From Actinocrispum wychmicini (lineage in GTDB: Bacteria > Actinomycetota > Actinomycetes > Mycobacteriales > Pseudonocardiaceae): DNA of 64,000 nt. Under the pieces are notes generated by a model. The model was not told the origin of the DNA and searched no databases. It saw only the letters and a program-made list of their open reading frames with translations. A program made the translations under genes and the position numbers. The stretch is taken from assembly GCF_004345645.1 (NCBI RefSeq), contig NZ_SLWS01000002.1:186001-250000 (forward strand), in the 5' to 3' direction. Shown piece after piece: positions 8,906 to 19,723 of the stretch. Numbering within the stretch: the first letter of the stretch is position 1; every line of letters starts with the position of its first letter.

Positions 8906-9885
8906 AGCAGCGGGATGACCCGGTCACCGATCAGCTTGATCGCGTTCTCGACGTGCTCGGACGGCATGCCGCGCCATTGCATGCGGAGCAGGAAAGTATC
9001 CGTCCGCAAGGCGTCCGCGTGCAGTTTCAGGCCCTGCGCCACGTCTTCCGGGTCGCCGACGATGACCCGGCTGAGCAGCAGCTCCTGGAACCTGTCCACC
9101 TCGCCCTTCTCGCGCAGCACCTGAGTGAAGAGTCCCCAGTCGCGGAAATGCGCATAGCTCTTGGCCAGGTAGGGCATGGCCAGCTCGATGGCCTTCGCCC
9201 GGGTCTCGGCCACGAACACGTTGCGCAGGATCGGCATCGTCGGGATCTGGTCGCCGGTCAGCCCTTTGCCTTGCAGGAACGCCTGCTGGATACGGACCTG
9301 CCGGTCCAGCGGCACATGTGCGCTGAGCACCATGCTGTCGGCGAGCGGGGCGAAGGTGCGGGCGGTGCGCGGGCTGCTGGCGCCCAGCAGGATCGGCGGG
9401 CGGGGGCGTTGCACGGGCCTCAACCCGAGACGTACCGGCCGTCCGCCCACCTCGATCTCGTCACCGCGCAGCAGTGCGTCGAGAGTGCGCAGGCCATGCT
9501 CGAACGCGACCAGCCGGTCCGCCTTGTTCCTGCCCAGCGCCATGAACTCCGCCTCGACCCAGCCGGGCGCGACCCCGACCGTGAGCCTGCCGCCGGTGAG
9601 CACATCGAGGAACGCGACCGACTCGGCAAGCAGGACCGGGTCGAAGAACGGCACGAGAACAGCCGTCAGAGACAACTTCAGCTCGGGCACTTTGGCGGTG
9701 AGATAGGACAGGAACTGGATCGGCGGTGGCCATTGCAGGTCGCCGAGGGAGAGGTGCTGCCCGACCGACGCACCGGTCAGCCCATGGTCGGCGGCCAGCC
9801 GCGCCTGCCGGATGTGCTCGTCGATCCTGGGCGGCAGCGGCGTCTGGCTCGAGTACTCGGCGTTGATGAACAGCTGAAGCTCCAC
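8902..9885 (-). CDS. LLM-class (luciferase-like) flavin/F420 oxidoreductase
   Basis: A 327-residue TIM-barrel protein. It has the N-terminal barrel strand MELQLFINAEYSS, the SLTAVLVPFFDPVLLAE segment, VLTGGRLTVGVAPGW (the common DxLSxGR-VGVGxGW signature) and PPILLGASSPRTARTFA. Such enzymes use FMN or F420 to oxygenate or redox-transform small molecules. The GTG at 9885 is chosen because AGGGAG lies 6 bases upstream and the first barrel strand starts there; the in-frame upstream extension is shadow. It is the first gene of the minus-strand unit reading from the 9943-9971 SARP-box region. Confidence 0.8.
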   Translation of the reverse strand: MELQLFINAEYSSQTPLPPRIDEHIRQARLAADHGLTGASVGQHLSLGDLQWPPPIQFLSYLTAKVPELKLSLTAVLVPFFDPVLLAESVAFLDVLTGGRLTVGVAPGWVEAEFMALGRNKADRLVAFEHGLRTLDALLRGDEIEVGGRPVRLGLRPVQRPRPPILLGASSPRTARTFAPLADSMVLSAHVPLDRQVRIQQAFLQGKGLTGDQIPTMPILRNVFVAETRAKAIELAMPYLAKSYAHFRDWGLFTQVLREKGEVDRFQELLLSRVIVGDPEDVAQGLKLHADALRTDTFLLRMQWRGMPSEHVENAIKLIGDRVIPLL

Positions 9886-9898
9886 GTGCGCTCCCTGA

Positions 9899-11635
<1,737 letters not shown>

Positions 11636-11638
11636 CAG

Positions 11639-11680
11639 CGCTGGGTGGCCTGCCGGAATCCGTCGGCAGGCCACCCAGCG
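11639..11680. terminator. Bidirectional hairpin between leuA and an FAD monooxygenase
   Basis: A perfect 17-base-pair inverted repeat (11639-11655 with 11664-11680) and an 8-base loop lie just after the leuA stop and just before the convergent gene's stop at 11690. There is no U-tract on the plus side. Such strong GC hairpins between convergent genes commonly end transcription in actinomycetes. Confidence 0.75.
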
Positions 11681-11689
11681 TCGGGGTTC

Positions 11690-13309
11690 TCAGCTGCGGT
11701 CAAGGATGGTGCGCAGGGTGTCGTGGAGGGTCTGTTCGGGGATGGGTGACCGGCCGGTGGACCGCCACGCCACGAACCCGTCCGGACGCACGAGCACAGC
11801 GCCCTCCGCGCTGATCCCTGCCGCCTGCCGCCAGTTCCCGTCCAGGTCGACCAGAGGACAGCCCCGGCCGATCTGGTAGGCCTGGACCCGCATCCCGAGC
11901 CTGCGCCCCGCTTCGGCGGCCGCGTCGGCCCAGCGGTGTGCCGACGCACCACCCAGCAGCACGAAATCCCTGCCGCACAAGTCAAGCGTGCTGAGCCGTT
12001 CACCACGGCGAGCAAGCCGCACATGCGGCACCCGCCCACCCGGCGAACCGTCCACATTGGCCGCGAAGTCGGACAGGGACGCCAGCTCCCGGTGCGACTC
12101 GGCCACGGCACGCGACCGGTACCGGTAACCGGCGGAGACCACCTGCGGGTCGGCCATGCCGAGCTGTTCGCGTTCCGCCATGGATCCCGCGAGGTCCCAG
12201 TGCAAGCGGGGGTTGCGCTGGCACAGCATCGCCTGCTCGACGGTGAACCGGGCGACCGGCAGCCGCTCCTGCTCGTAGCTGTCCAGCAGACCGGGACCGG
12301 CCATGCCGTTGATCACGGCCGCGAGCTTCCAGGCGATGTTGTGCGCGTCCGCGATGCCGGTGTTCAGGCCGTACGCACCCAGCGGCGGCATGACATGGGC
12401 GGCGTCCCCGGCGAGGAAGACCATGTCCTTGCGCATTGCTTCGGCAGAGAAGGCCGAAGGGACCCAAGGATTGCGGGCAAGCACCCGCACGTCGAGGCCG
12501 GGCCGGCCGATCGCGGTCCTGATCAGCTCGGCACACCGCTGCTCCGGATAGTCCGCCGGGCTCGCGGTATCCGGGTCGTAGGAGATGTTGAACACCCAGC
12601 GGTCGCTGTTGTTGATGGCGAGCAGCAGGCCTGGTGCGGCCGGAGTGCCGATCTCGCAGACCACGAACTCGTGCCCGCGGATCAGGTTGGCCAGATCCGC
12701 CTCGAAAAGCACGCTCAGCACCGCGCCGCCCAGCGGTCCAGGCCCGATCGTCCCAATGCCGAGCGACTCCCGCAGACCACTGGCCGCACCGTCGGCCGCC
12801 ACCACGTAACGGGGGTGCACGACCTGTTCCCCGCCGGGCGAACGCAATGTGGCGACCCCGCCGTCAAAGCCGGCCAGTTCGGTCTCGAACTGCACCCGCG
12901 CGCCGGCTGCACGCGCCGCGTCCAGCAGGATCGGCTCCAGCCGGTCCTGCGGGCAGATGCCCGACACGTCCGCGGTCGGGCTGTGCTCGACCGTCACGGC
13001 CTGCTCGGACTGGCGTGGCCAGATCCGCTTCGCAGTGGCCAAGTCGGTCCCAGCGAGGGTGTCCACGATCAGCTTCCCGCCGGTACTCGCCATCGCGCTG
13101 CCCGCCGCCGCCACCGACTCGGCCAGCCCGGCCTCACGCAGGATCTCCCGGGTGCGCACGGCGAGGCCGGTGGCACGGGGGTAGATCGTGGTGCCGGGAT
13201 GCCGCTCCGCGACCAGGGCCCGCACACCGTGGCGGCCCAGGAAAAGACCGGTGGCGAGCCCGACCGGACCAGCGCCGACGACCAGCACATCGATGTTCGT
13301 TTCGGACAC
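11690..13309 (-). CDS. FAD-dependent aromatic polyketide monooxygenase (TcmG/RdmE-like)
   Basis: A 539-residue class A flavoprotein monooxygenase. The FAD Rossmann motif is VVGAGPVGLATGLFLGRHG, the DG motif is in VVAADGAASGLRESLG, and the GD motif is FLAGDAAHVMPPLGAYGLN. A thioredoxin-like C-terminal domain (about residues 420-539) ends with VLVRPDGFVAWRS. Relatives hydroxylate polycyclic polyketides with NADPH and O2. It is the last gene of the operon that holds the minimal PKS, 2 bases after the KSIII-like gene. The position hydroxylated cannot be assigned. Confidence 0.88.
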   Translation of the reverse strand: MSETNIDVLVVGAGPVGLATGLFLGRHGVRALVAERHPGTTIYPRATGLAVRTREILREAGLAESVAAAGSAMASTGGKLIVDTLAGTDLATAKRIWPRQSEQAVTVEHSPTADVSGICPQDRLEPILLDAARAAGARVQFETELAGFDGGVATLRSPGGEQVVHPRYVVAADGAASGLRESLGIGTIGPGPLGGAVLSVLFEADLANLIRGHEFVVCEIGTPAAPGLLLAINNSDRWVFNISYDPDTASPADYPEQRCAELIRTAIGRPGLDVRVLARNPWVPSAFSAEAMRKDMVFLAGDAAHVMPPLGAYGLNTGIADAHNIAWKLAAVINGMAGPGLLDSYEQERLPVARFTVEQAMLCQRNPRLHWDLAGSMAEREQLGMADPQVVSAGYRYRSRAVAESHRELASLSDFAANVDGSPGGRVPHVRLARRGERLSTLDLCGRDFVLLGGASAHRWADAAAEAGRRLGMRVQAYQIGRGCPLVDLDGNWRQAAGISAEGAVLVRPDGFVAWRSTGRSPIPEQTLHDTLRTILDRS

Positions 13310-13311
13310 GT

Positions 13312-14352
13312 TCAGCTCCCCCTTGCCCAGGTAGGTCGATCGATGATCCGGATGATCGCCGCCGACCAGGTGAATCCGGCGCCGACGCCGAGCAGCATCA
13401 GGTGGTCGCCCGGCCCGGCCCGGCCGGACGCCACCAGATGGTCCAGACCGGCGAACGGGTCACCGGCGCCGAGGTGCCCGACTGCCCGGCTGTAGTCCCA
13501 GGTGGTGCGCTCCTCGTCGATACCGAGCGGCCCGAGATAGCCGGTCCGCAGACGGCGGGATCCCAGGTGCGGCACCACGAACCAGTCGATGTCGGCCTGG
13601 GTGACCTCGGCCGCGGCCAACGCCTGCTTGACCACCTGCCGCAGGCTGGAGCGCACTCGCGCGGTGGCCATCGACGCGGTGTAGCCCGCCAGGAACGCGT
13701 TCTTGCAGGCGTCCAGGTCCACTGTGGACCGATGGCTGAACGGGGCGGCGCCGAAGGGATCGTCGCCCCGGTGCATCCCCTCCAGGTCCGGGGCGGACAC
13801 CGAGGCGAGGGACAACAACCGGGCGAACCCCATGGTCCGGCCGAGCACCACGGCCGTCCCGCCGTCGGCGTACACCGTTCCCGGATCACTCCGGAACCGG
13901 TCGAATCCCGGCGGGCAGAACTTGTCCCCGGTGGTGATCAGCGCGGCCGAACGCGTGGTGTCGGCCAGCAGATAGGCACGAGCGAGCTCCAGCGCGGCCA
14001 TACCGCCGTTGGACACCTGCCCGACGCTGATCGCCGGGCAGGTCGCCGTACTCATGGCCCGCCGCTGGACGTACGACGCGGGCGCCCAAAGGTCGTGTCC
14101 CTGATAGTAGAAACTCGCGTGCAGCAGCACATCGACGTCATCCGGTTGGACACCACCGCGCCGCATCGCGGACTCGGCGGCCCGCGCCGCCATCTCCGGT
14201 GCGTGCTCGGAACCGGCGATGGCGACCGACGAGACACCGGTCGCCATCGCGGTCCGCTGGTCGCACATTCCCGCGGCGATGGCGTCCTCGATGGACATCC
14301 GCTGCGGCAACCAGGTGGCGGACGCCACCACGTACAGCTCGTCACCGGCCAT
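13312..14352 (-). CDS. KSIII-like priming protein with Ser in place of the active Cys (DpsC-like)
   Basis: A 346-residue thiolase-fold protein. Where KSIII enzymes carry the nucleophilic Cys, this protein reads VGQVSNGGMAALELA, so Ser replaces Cys. This can be checked against the cluster's other KSIII-like protein (48862-49881), which has QQRCNGALGSIELA there. The downstream His (VPHLGSRR) and a GHLGAGD segment are kept. DpsC of the daunorubicin pathway has the same Cys-to-Ser change and selects a propionyl starter. A similar starter-selecting or acyl-transfer job is inferred, helped by the DpsD-like acyltransferase at 20869. ATG 14352 lies 1 base after the ACP stop. Confidence 0.85.
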   Translation of the reverse strand: MAGDELYVVASATWLPQRMSIEDAIAAGMCDQRTAMATGVSSVAIAGSEHAPEMAARAAESAMRRGGVQPDDVDVLLHASFYYQGHDLWAPASYVQRRAMSTATCPAISVGQVSNGGMAALELARAYLLADTTRSAALITTGDKFCPPGFDRFRSDPGTVYADGGTAVVLGRTMGFARLLSLASVSAPDLEGMHRGDDPFGAAPFSHRSTVDLDACKNAFLAGYTASMATARVRSSLRQVVKQALAAAEVTQADIDWFVVPHLGSRRLRTGYLGPLGIDEERTTWDYSRAVGHLGAGDPFAGLDHLVASGRAGPGDHLMLLGVGAGFTWSAAIIRIIDRPTWARGS

Positions 14353-14353
14353 G

Positions 14354-14611
14354 TCACACGCCCTGGGCAAGGCGCCCGTTGACGTAGGCGACAAACTGCG
14401 CGGGCGTGGTGATGTCCGCGAGGTCCTCCTCGGGCAGCCGGATGTCGTAGTCCCGCTCCAGCCGGTTCGTGGTCTCCATCAAGGCGAGCGAGTCGTAGCC
14501 GAGATCGGTGAACGGCGTCTCCGCGACCATCTCGGTGAGCTCGACCCCCTCGTCCTCGCCCGCACACTCGCGCATGATCCTCATCAGGTCCGCCAACCTG
14601 ACCTTCGCCAT
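14354..14611 (-). CDS. Acyl carrier protein of the type II PKS
   Basis: An 85-residue carrier with the phosphopantetheine site FTDLGYDSLALMETTNRLE, where the Ser of DSL takes the 4'-phosphopantetheine arm. It carries the growing polyketide between KS-alpha/KS-beta and the tailoring cyclases. ATG 14611 overlaps the KS-beta stop (TGATG) and has AGGAG seven bases upstream; a GTG one codon earlier is possible. No phosphopantetheinyl transferase is seen in the window, so a host enzyme must activate it. Confidence 0.93.
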   Translation of the reverse strand: MAKVRLADLMRIMRECAGEDEGVELTEMVAETPFTDLGYDSLALMETTNRLERDYDIRLPEEDLADITTPAQFVAYVNGRLAQGV

Positions 14612-15849
14612 CACAGTTCTCCTTCGCTGTCAGTGCCCGCCGCGGGTGCCCGCACGACCAAGGCGGCGTTGAACCCGCCGGCGCCGCGGGCCAGTACCAG
14701 CGCGTGGCGACCGTTGCACGGTCTGGGCGTTTCGGTGACCACATCCAGGTCTGCGCACACGGATGCCGCGCTGATGTTGGGCGCAGGCGGCAGCAAGCGG
14801 TCGCGCAGAGCGAGCAGCGCGGTCGCAACGTCCAGGGGAGCGCCCCCCGAGAACAACCGTCCGACACCCGTCTTCGGCAAGGCGACCGGTACACCGTGCG
14901 GTCCGAAGATCTCGGTGATCGCTAGAGCCTCGATCGAGTCCAACTCGGCGACGCCCATCCCGTCGGCGAACACGACGTCCACATCGGACGGATCAATTCC
15001 CGCGTCGGCCATGGCCAGTGCGGCGCACCGCCGCAACCCGGGCGGCCGGGCGCTACCCGCCGGCGGGTCGAACGTCGAGGCGTAGCCGGCGATCTCGCCG
15101 TACTCGCCGGCACCGCGTTCCCTGGCCGCGTCCGCCTCCTCCACAACGAGGATCGCACCTCCCTCGCCGGGCACGTACCCGTTGGCACGGCCGGTGAACG
15201 GCACGTACGCCGCCTTGGGGTCGTGGCTGTGGCTGACCCGGCCGCCTGCCTCGTGCGCCACCCACGAGTACGGGCACAGCGAACTCTCCATCCCGCCGGT
15301 CAGCATGATCGTGCAGCCCTTGGCGATATTGCGCCTGGCCTGGGCGATGGCCTCAAGCCCGCCCGCCTGCTCGCCGACGAACACGCCGGTCGGGCCGCGC
15401 AGCCGCTGGCGGATGGAGATCTGACCGGAGTTCACCGCGTAGAACCACGCGAACGACATGTACACGCTCACGTGCTTCGGGCCGGCCCGCCACAGGTTCT
15501 GCAGTTCGCGCTGGCCGAACTCGAAGCCGCCGAACGTGCCCGCCGTGGTCACCCCGGCGGACAGCTCGTCGAACTCCCCGTCGATCTTCGCGTCGGCCAT
15601 CGCCCAGTCAGCCGCGGTGAGCGCGAGCTGGGTCATCCGGTCCATCTGCGGCACGAGCCTGCCGGGCAGATGCCTGCCCGGGTCGAAGTACGGGATCTCG
15701 CCCGCGATCTTCGCCGGATACCTGCCCGGGTCCAGCCGGGTCACCTGGGCCAGCGCGCTGCTGCCGCGCAAGGTCGCCGCCCAGTACGAGTCGAGGCCGA
15801 GCCCCGTGGGCGCCAGCACACCTATGCCTGTCACAACCGCGCGTGTCAT
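14611..15849 (-). CDS. Type II PKS ketosynthase beta (chain-length factor)
   Basis: A 412-residue KS-fold protein in which the active-site Cys is replaced by Gln in VFVGEQAGGLEAIAQA, the hallmark of chain-length factors. It pairs with KS-alpha to form the heterodimer that sets chain length. The GEGGAILVVEE and NGYVPGEGG regions and the GGFNAALVV C-terminus are standard. Start 15849 overlaps the KS-alpha stop by four bases. Chain length cannot be read from the sequence by eye. Confidence 0.95.
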   Translation of the reverse strand: MTRAVVTGIGVLAPTGLGLDSYWAATLRGSSALAQVTRLDPGRYPAKIAGEIPYFDPGRHLPGRLVPQMDRMTQLALTAADWAMADAKIDGEFDELSAGVTTAGTFGGFEFGQRELQNLWRAGPKHVSVYMSFAWFYAVNSGQISIRQRLRGPTGVFVGEQAGGLEAIAQARRNIAKGCTIMLTGGMESSLCPYSWVAHEAGGRVSHSHDPKAAYVPFTGRANGYVPGEGGAILVVEEADAARERGAGEYGEIAGYASTFDPPAGSARPPGLRRCAALAMADAGIDPSDVDVVFADGMGVAELDSIEALAITEIFGPHGVPVALPKTGVGRLFSGGAPLDVATALLALRDRLLPPAPNISAASVCADLDVVTETPRPCNGRHALVLARGAGGFNAALVVRAPAAGTDSEGEL

Positions 15850-17126
15850 GCGGCAGCCTTGGTCAGTACGACGGCGCTCTGGAAGCCGCCGAAGCCGCTG
15901 CCGATGCTCAGCGCCGCGTCCAGCTGCTGTTCGCGGGCCACAAGCGGGACATAGTCCAGGTCCAGGTCCGGGTCCGGCTCGTGCAGGTTGGCCGTGGGCG
16001 GGATGATCCCGTGCTCGATGGCCAGTGCGGTCGCTGCGATCTCGATGCTGCCGACCGCGCCGAGGGAATGGCCGATCATGGACTTGATCGAGCTGACCGG
16101 CACCCGCAGCGCATGCGCGCCGAGGGCGCGTTTGATGGCCGCTGTCTCGTGCACGTCGTTCTGCCTGGTCGCCGTTCCGTGCGCGTTGACGTAGCCGATC
16201 TCCTCCGGGCGCAGCCCGGCCTCCCGCAACGCCGCCGACATCGCGGCGGCCATCTCGGCGCCGTCGGTGCGCAGCCCGGTCATGTGGTAGGCGTTGCTGC
16301 GTGCGCCAAATCCAGCGATCTCCGCGTAGACGTGCGCGTTCCTGCGGCGCGCGGCCCCCAACTCCTCAAGGATGAGCACAGCGCAGCCTTCGCCGAGGAC
16401 GAACCCGTTGCGGGTGCGGTCGAACGGCCGCAACGCGTGCTCGGGGTCGTCGTTGCGCGGCGAGGTCGCCTTGATGGCGTCGAAACAGGCCACGGTGATC
16501 GGGGAGATCGGCGCGTCGGTCGCGCCGGCGATCACCACGTCGGCGCGACCCTCCCGGATGAGGTCACAGGCGTGGCCGACCGCGTCCAGCCCGGACGTGC
16601 ACCCGGCGGACACCACACCGACCGGCCCTTCCGCGCCGAACCGCCAAGCCAGTTGCGCGGCCATGGAACTGGGCACGAAGTAGTCGGGCAGCCATGAGCC
16701 GTCCGGCGGACTGTCCAGCGTCCAAGTGCTGCCGCCACCGCTCAGGGCGACGTACTCCGACTCAAGTTTCATCGTGCAGCCGACCGCGGTGCCGAGGCTG
16801 ACACCGGTCCGCTCGCCGATCAGCTGTTCGGATTCGAGACCGCTGTCGGCGAAGGCCTCGTCCGCCGCCACCAACGCGAACTGCGCGGCGCGGTCGAGGT
16901 GGGTGATCTCTTCCGTGGTGAGGCCGCAGACGGCCGGATCGAAGTCGCACTCGGCGGCGAGCTTCGACCGGAACGGAGCCGGATCGAACGAGCTGATCAG
17001 CCCGGTGGCCGACCGGCCGGCCACGATGCGATCCCAGAACGCCTTGCGACCCACCTCGCCGGGGGCCACAACGCCGATGCCGGTCACGGCGACCCGGCGG
17101 GTGTGCTGCGTCGTAGGCGGTGTCAT
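15846..17126 (-). CDS. Type II PKS ketosynthase alpha
   Basis: A 426-residue condensing enzyme with the full triad: Cys in VVSAGCTSGLDAVG, His in VNAHGTATRQND and His in SMIGHSLGAVGSIE. It performs the repeated decarboxylative Claisen condensations of malonyl-ACP. It is preceded by a four-base overlap with the Gfo/Idh gene and followed by KS-beta and ACP, the standard minimal PKS order. The C-terminal GFGGFQSAVVL is typical. Confidence 0.96.
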   Translation of the reverse strand: MTPPTTQHTRRVAVTGIGVVAPGEVGRKAFWDRIVAGRSATGLISSFDPAPFRSKLAAECDFDPAVCGLTTEEITHLDRAAQFALVAADEAFADSGLESEQLIGERTGVSLGTAVGCTMKLESEYVALSGGGSTWTLDSPPDGSWLPDYFVPSSMAAQLAWRFGAEGPVGVVSAGCTSGLDAVGHACDLIREGRADVVIAGATDAPISPITVACFDAIKATSPRNDDPEHALRPFDRTRNGFVLGEGCAVLILEELGAARRRNAHVYAEIAGFGARSNAYHMTGLRTDGAEMAAAMSAALREAGLRPEEIGYVNAHGTATRQNDVHETAAIKRALGAHALRVPVSSIKSMIGHSLGAVGSIEIAATALAIEHGIIPPTANLHEPDPDLDLDYVPLVAREQQLDAALSIGSGFGGFQSAVVLTKAAA

Positions 17127-18217
17127 GGAGAGCTCGCTTTCTTCAGATGCGTCCAGGTCCGGGTGCGGGCCGACGCCGCCGCCGCGTCCAGCACGACCTG
17201 GCCGCGGTGTCCGTCGGCGACAGTCGGGGCGGCCGTGGGCTTCTGGCCACCGAACACCGCGAGGATGTCCGCTGCCTCCCGCGCGGCCGCGTGGTCGCTG
17301 ACCGCCATGAACTCCTGGAACGAGCCTGGCGTCGTACCGTTCAGGTCCGGTCCGTCGGCACGCACGACGCGGGGTGCGGCTCCGCCGGTCGTCAGCACCA
17401 CCTCGGCCGGGCGGTCGGAGTCGTAGGTCAACGTGCCGCTGTCCCCAACCAGTTCGAGGCGGTGCTGGAAACGGCGGTACGGGCTGGGTGGCAGAACTCT
17501 GGTCAGCGCGAGGCTGACCGCGACGTCGTCCGCCGTCCGTGCGGAGACCACGCAGTCGTCCCAGTTGTCCACCGCACGCCTGCCGTTCCTGCCATCCGGA
17601 CGGTCCGGAAAGACGGTGTGCGCGGTGGCTGTCACGTCAGTGATCTCTCCACCCAGCCATTCGGCGATGTCCACCGCGTGCGGGCCGAGATCACTGAGGA
17701 CGCCGTACGCGTACTGCTGGGAGTCCGACCGCCAGTCCCAGGCGGCTTGGGCGTTCGCGGCGATGCAGCTCGCGCTGGTGTAGCGCAGGTGCCTGAGTCG
17801 TCCCAGCTCATCGGTCAGCCTCGCGGCCAGCCGGACCCCGGGATGCCAGCGCTGAGTGAATCCCACGATCGTGGGCACGTTCGCACACGCCGTCACCATC
17901 TCGGCGGTCTCAGTGCCGTTGCGGCCCAGCGGTTTCTCGCAGAACACCGGGACGCCCTGTGCCCCGGCCGCACGCACGGCGTCCACATGGGACGAGGGCG
18001 GCGAGACGATCAGCAGGCCGTCCGGCTCGGTCGCCTCCAGCATCGCGTGGATGTCAGTGAACGTCCGGCCGACCCCGAGATTGGCGGCCGCCGCCTGGGC
18101 ACGGCCGGTGTCCCGGCCGCACAATGCGACCAGGTCCGCGCCCGGCACCGACCGCAGACCGGGCACCAGGTACTTCTGCGCCCACCAGCCATGGCCGAAA
18201 AGGACGATCCGGGTCAT
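17123..18217 (-). CDS. Gfo/Idh/MocA-family oxidoreductase
   Basis: A 364-residue NAD(P)-dependent oxidoreductase. The Rossmann start is RIVLFGHGWWAQKYLVPGL and the conserved FCEKPLG follows at about residue 95. The C-terminal alpha/beta domain is present. Family members reduce or oxidise sugars and related ketones. It is coupled to KS-alpha downstream and to the FAD monooxygenase upstream by four-base overlaps. A second Gfo/Idh gene (29791) sits among the sugar genes and is the better NDP-hexose 3-ketoreductase. This one could act on the sugar or on a polyketide carbonyl; position favours the aglycone but does not prove it. Confidence 0.8.
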   Translation of the reverse strand: MTRIVLFGHGWWAQKYLVPGLRSVPGADLVALCGRDTGRAQAAAANLGVGRTFTDIHAMLEATEPDGLLIVSPPSSHVDAVRAAGAQGVPVFCEKPLGRNGTETAEMVTACANVPTIVGFTQRWHPGVRLAARLTDELGRLRHLRYTSASCIAANAQAAWDWRSDSQQYAYGVLSDLGPHAVDIAEWLGGEITDVTATAHTVFPDRPDGRNGRRAVDNWDDCVVSARTADDVAVSLALTRVLPPSPYRRFQHRLELVGDSGTLTYDSDRPAEVVLTTGGAAPRVVRADGPDLNGTTPGSFQEFMAVSDHAAAREAADILAVFGGQKPTAAPTVADGHRGQVVLDAAAASARTRTWTHLKKASSP

Positions 18218-19692
18218 CGGACCGCCCCGGCAGCCGCCTGCACCACAGCCGGCTGCTCACCGAACCAGATGGCCAGCGCCTGGGGCAGGCCGGTCGCCGT
18301 CCCGTCCGCGGATGCCCACGCGATGTACCCGTCCGGACGAACGAGAATACTGTCGCCAGGAACACCGGGATCGGCCGCGATCACCGTCGTCACCACGTCC
18401 GCCCACGGCTTCGCCGCCGCGGCAACAGAACCGCCGGTGCGGTCGATCAGGACACTCCAGCCGTCCCGCAACGCCTCCACCAGCCGGACATCACCCAGGC
18501 CGGTGCCGACCGTGCGGTCCGTGGCGAATGTGCCGGTCAACGGATGGTCACCGCCGAAGTCGTATCGAGTCGCGACGCCGGTGACGAGCCTGGCCAGCTC
18601 GATGTTCAGCTCATCGAGCGAGAGCAGACCGGCGAACAACTCGCGCAGCGCACTCACGTCGTCGTCCGGCTTGAACAACGCCAGCTGGGCGCGGCTGTAG
18701 GCGAGAACCCAGGCCGCCTGCGGATAACGCTCGGCGTGATAGCTCTCCAGTAGCGAGGCGGGGCCACCGGATCGCACCTGGACGGCGAGTTTCCAGCCGA
18801 GGTTGACCGCGTCCTGCAGACCCAGGTTGAGACCGAGCCCGCCGTAGGGGAAGTGCACGTGTGCGGCGTCACCCGCCAGCACCACCCGGCCGCTGAGATA
18901 CTGTTCGGCCAGCCGGGTCGTGTCGGCGAACCGGTTGAGCCACAAGGGATCCACGAACGGGATGTCCCGGCCGAGCACCCGGCGCACGGCGGCGGTGAAC
19001 TCCTCGACCTCGACCGGGGCCTCCCGGTCGGTGTGGGCGCGGCCGAACTCGGTGACCACGATCCTGGCCTTGCCGCCAGGGCGGATGTTGACGTTGACGG
19101 TGCCAGCGGCGGTGCGTGTGATGCCTCGGCGTTCGGCGGTCACGTCCGGGATGGTGCAGTCGCACAGCATGGCGGCCACCGTCGCATCCGTGCCGGGGAA
19201 GGCGATGTCGGCCATGGCACGGACGGCGCTGCGGCCGCCGTCGCATCCGACGGCGTACGCGGCTCGTACGGTTCCCGCAGTGGTTTCCACCTCCACGCTG
19301 TCCGCGTGCTGAGTCAGGCCGGTAGCGGTGACGCCCCGCCGGATCTCGGCCCCCGCGTCCGTAGCCCGTTGTTCGAGCAGTCCTTCCAGGGCCGTCTGCG
19401 GGACGTTGACGAGATACGGGTGATCACTGTCCAATACGGACAGATCGAGCAGCGGCCACATCCCGGCGAACGGCATCTTCGGCCACGTCACGCCGGGCCG
19501 GAGCAACGGCTCCAGCAACCCCCGCCGGTCGAGCGTCTCTGCCGTGCGCGCGTGCAGGCCCCAGGCGCGCGAATGCGGCGAGCGCTCCGGCCGACGTTCC
19601 AGCACCACGGTCCGCACGTCACGCAAAGCGAGCTCGTATGCCAGCATCAGCCCGACCGGACCGCCGCCGACCACGACGACATCGGTGTCCAT
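18214..19692 (-). CDS. FAD-dependent aromatic polyketide monooxygenase
   Basis: A 492-residue class A flavin monooxygenase: FAD motif VVVVGGGPVGLMLAYELAL, DG motif CDGGRSAVRAMA, GD motif VVLAGDAAHVHFPYGGLGLN, and a C-terminal thioredoxin-like domain ending in the SILVRPDGYIAWASADG region. It resembles the PgaE/UrdE-type angucycline and anthracycline hydroxylases. ATG 19692 is chosen because the protein begins at the first FAD strand (MDTDVVVVGGG); an in-frame ATG at 19731 would add 13 residues. It overlaps the downstream Gfo/Idh gene. Confidence 0.88.
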   Translation of the reverse strand: MDTDVVVVGGGPVGLMLAYELALRDVRTVVLERRPERSPHSRAWGLHARTAETLDRRGLLEPLLRPGVTWPKMPFAGMWPLLDLSVLDSDHPYLVNVPQTALEGLLEQRATDAGAEIRRGVTATGLTQHADSVEVETTAGTVRAAYAVGCDGGRSAVRAMADIAFPGTDATVAAMLCDCTIPDVTAERRGITRTAAGTVNVNIRPGGKARIVVTEFGRAHTDREAPVEVEEFTAAVRRVLGRDIPFVDPLWLNRFADTTRLAEQYLSGRVVLAGDAAHVHFPYGGLGLNLGLQDAVNLGWKLAVQVRSGGPASLLESYHAERYPQAAWVLAYSRAQLALFKPDDDVSALRELFAGLLSLDELNIELARLVTGVATRYDFGGDHPLTGTFATDRTVGTGLGDVRLVEALRDGWSVLIDRTGGSVAAAAKPWADVVTTVIAADPGVPGDSILVRPDGYIAWASADGTATGLPQALAIWFGEQPAVVQAAAGAVR

Positions 19693-19723
19693 TGTAGATT
19701 CTTCGCCTCCTCTGGTCGTTGGG

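Noticed and set aside
7631..9124. A 497-residue plus-strand open frame
   Set aside because: Antisense to the CaiB-type and LLM genes, with no recognisable motif.
17120..18700. A 526-residue plus-strand frame opposite the Gfo/Idh gene
   Set aside because: Shadow composition; the minus-strand genes are coupled and carry clear motifs.
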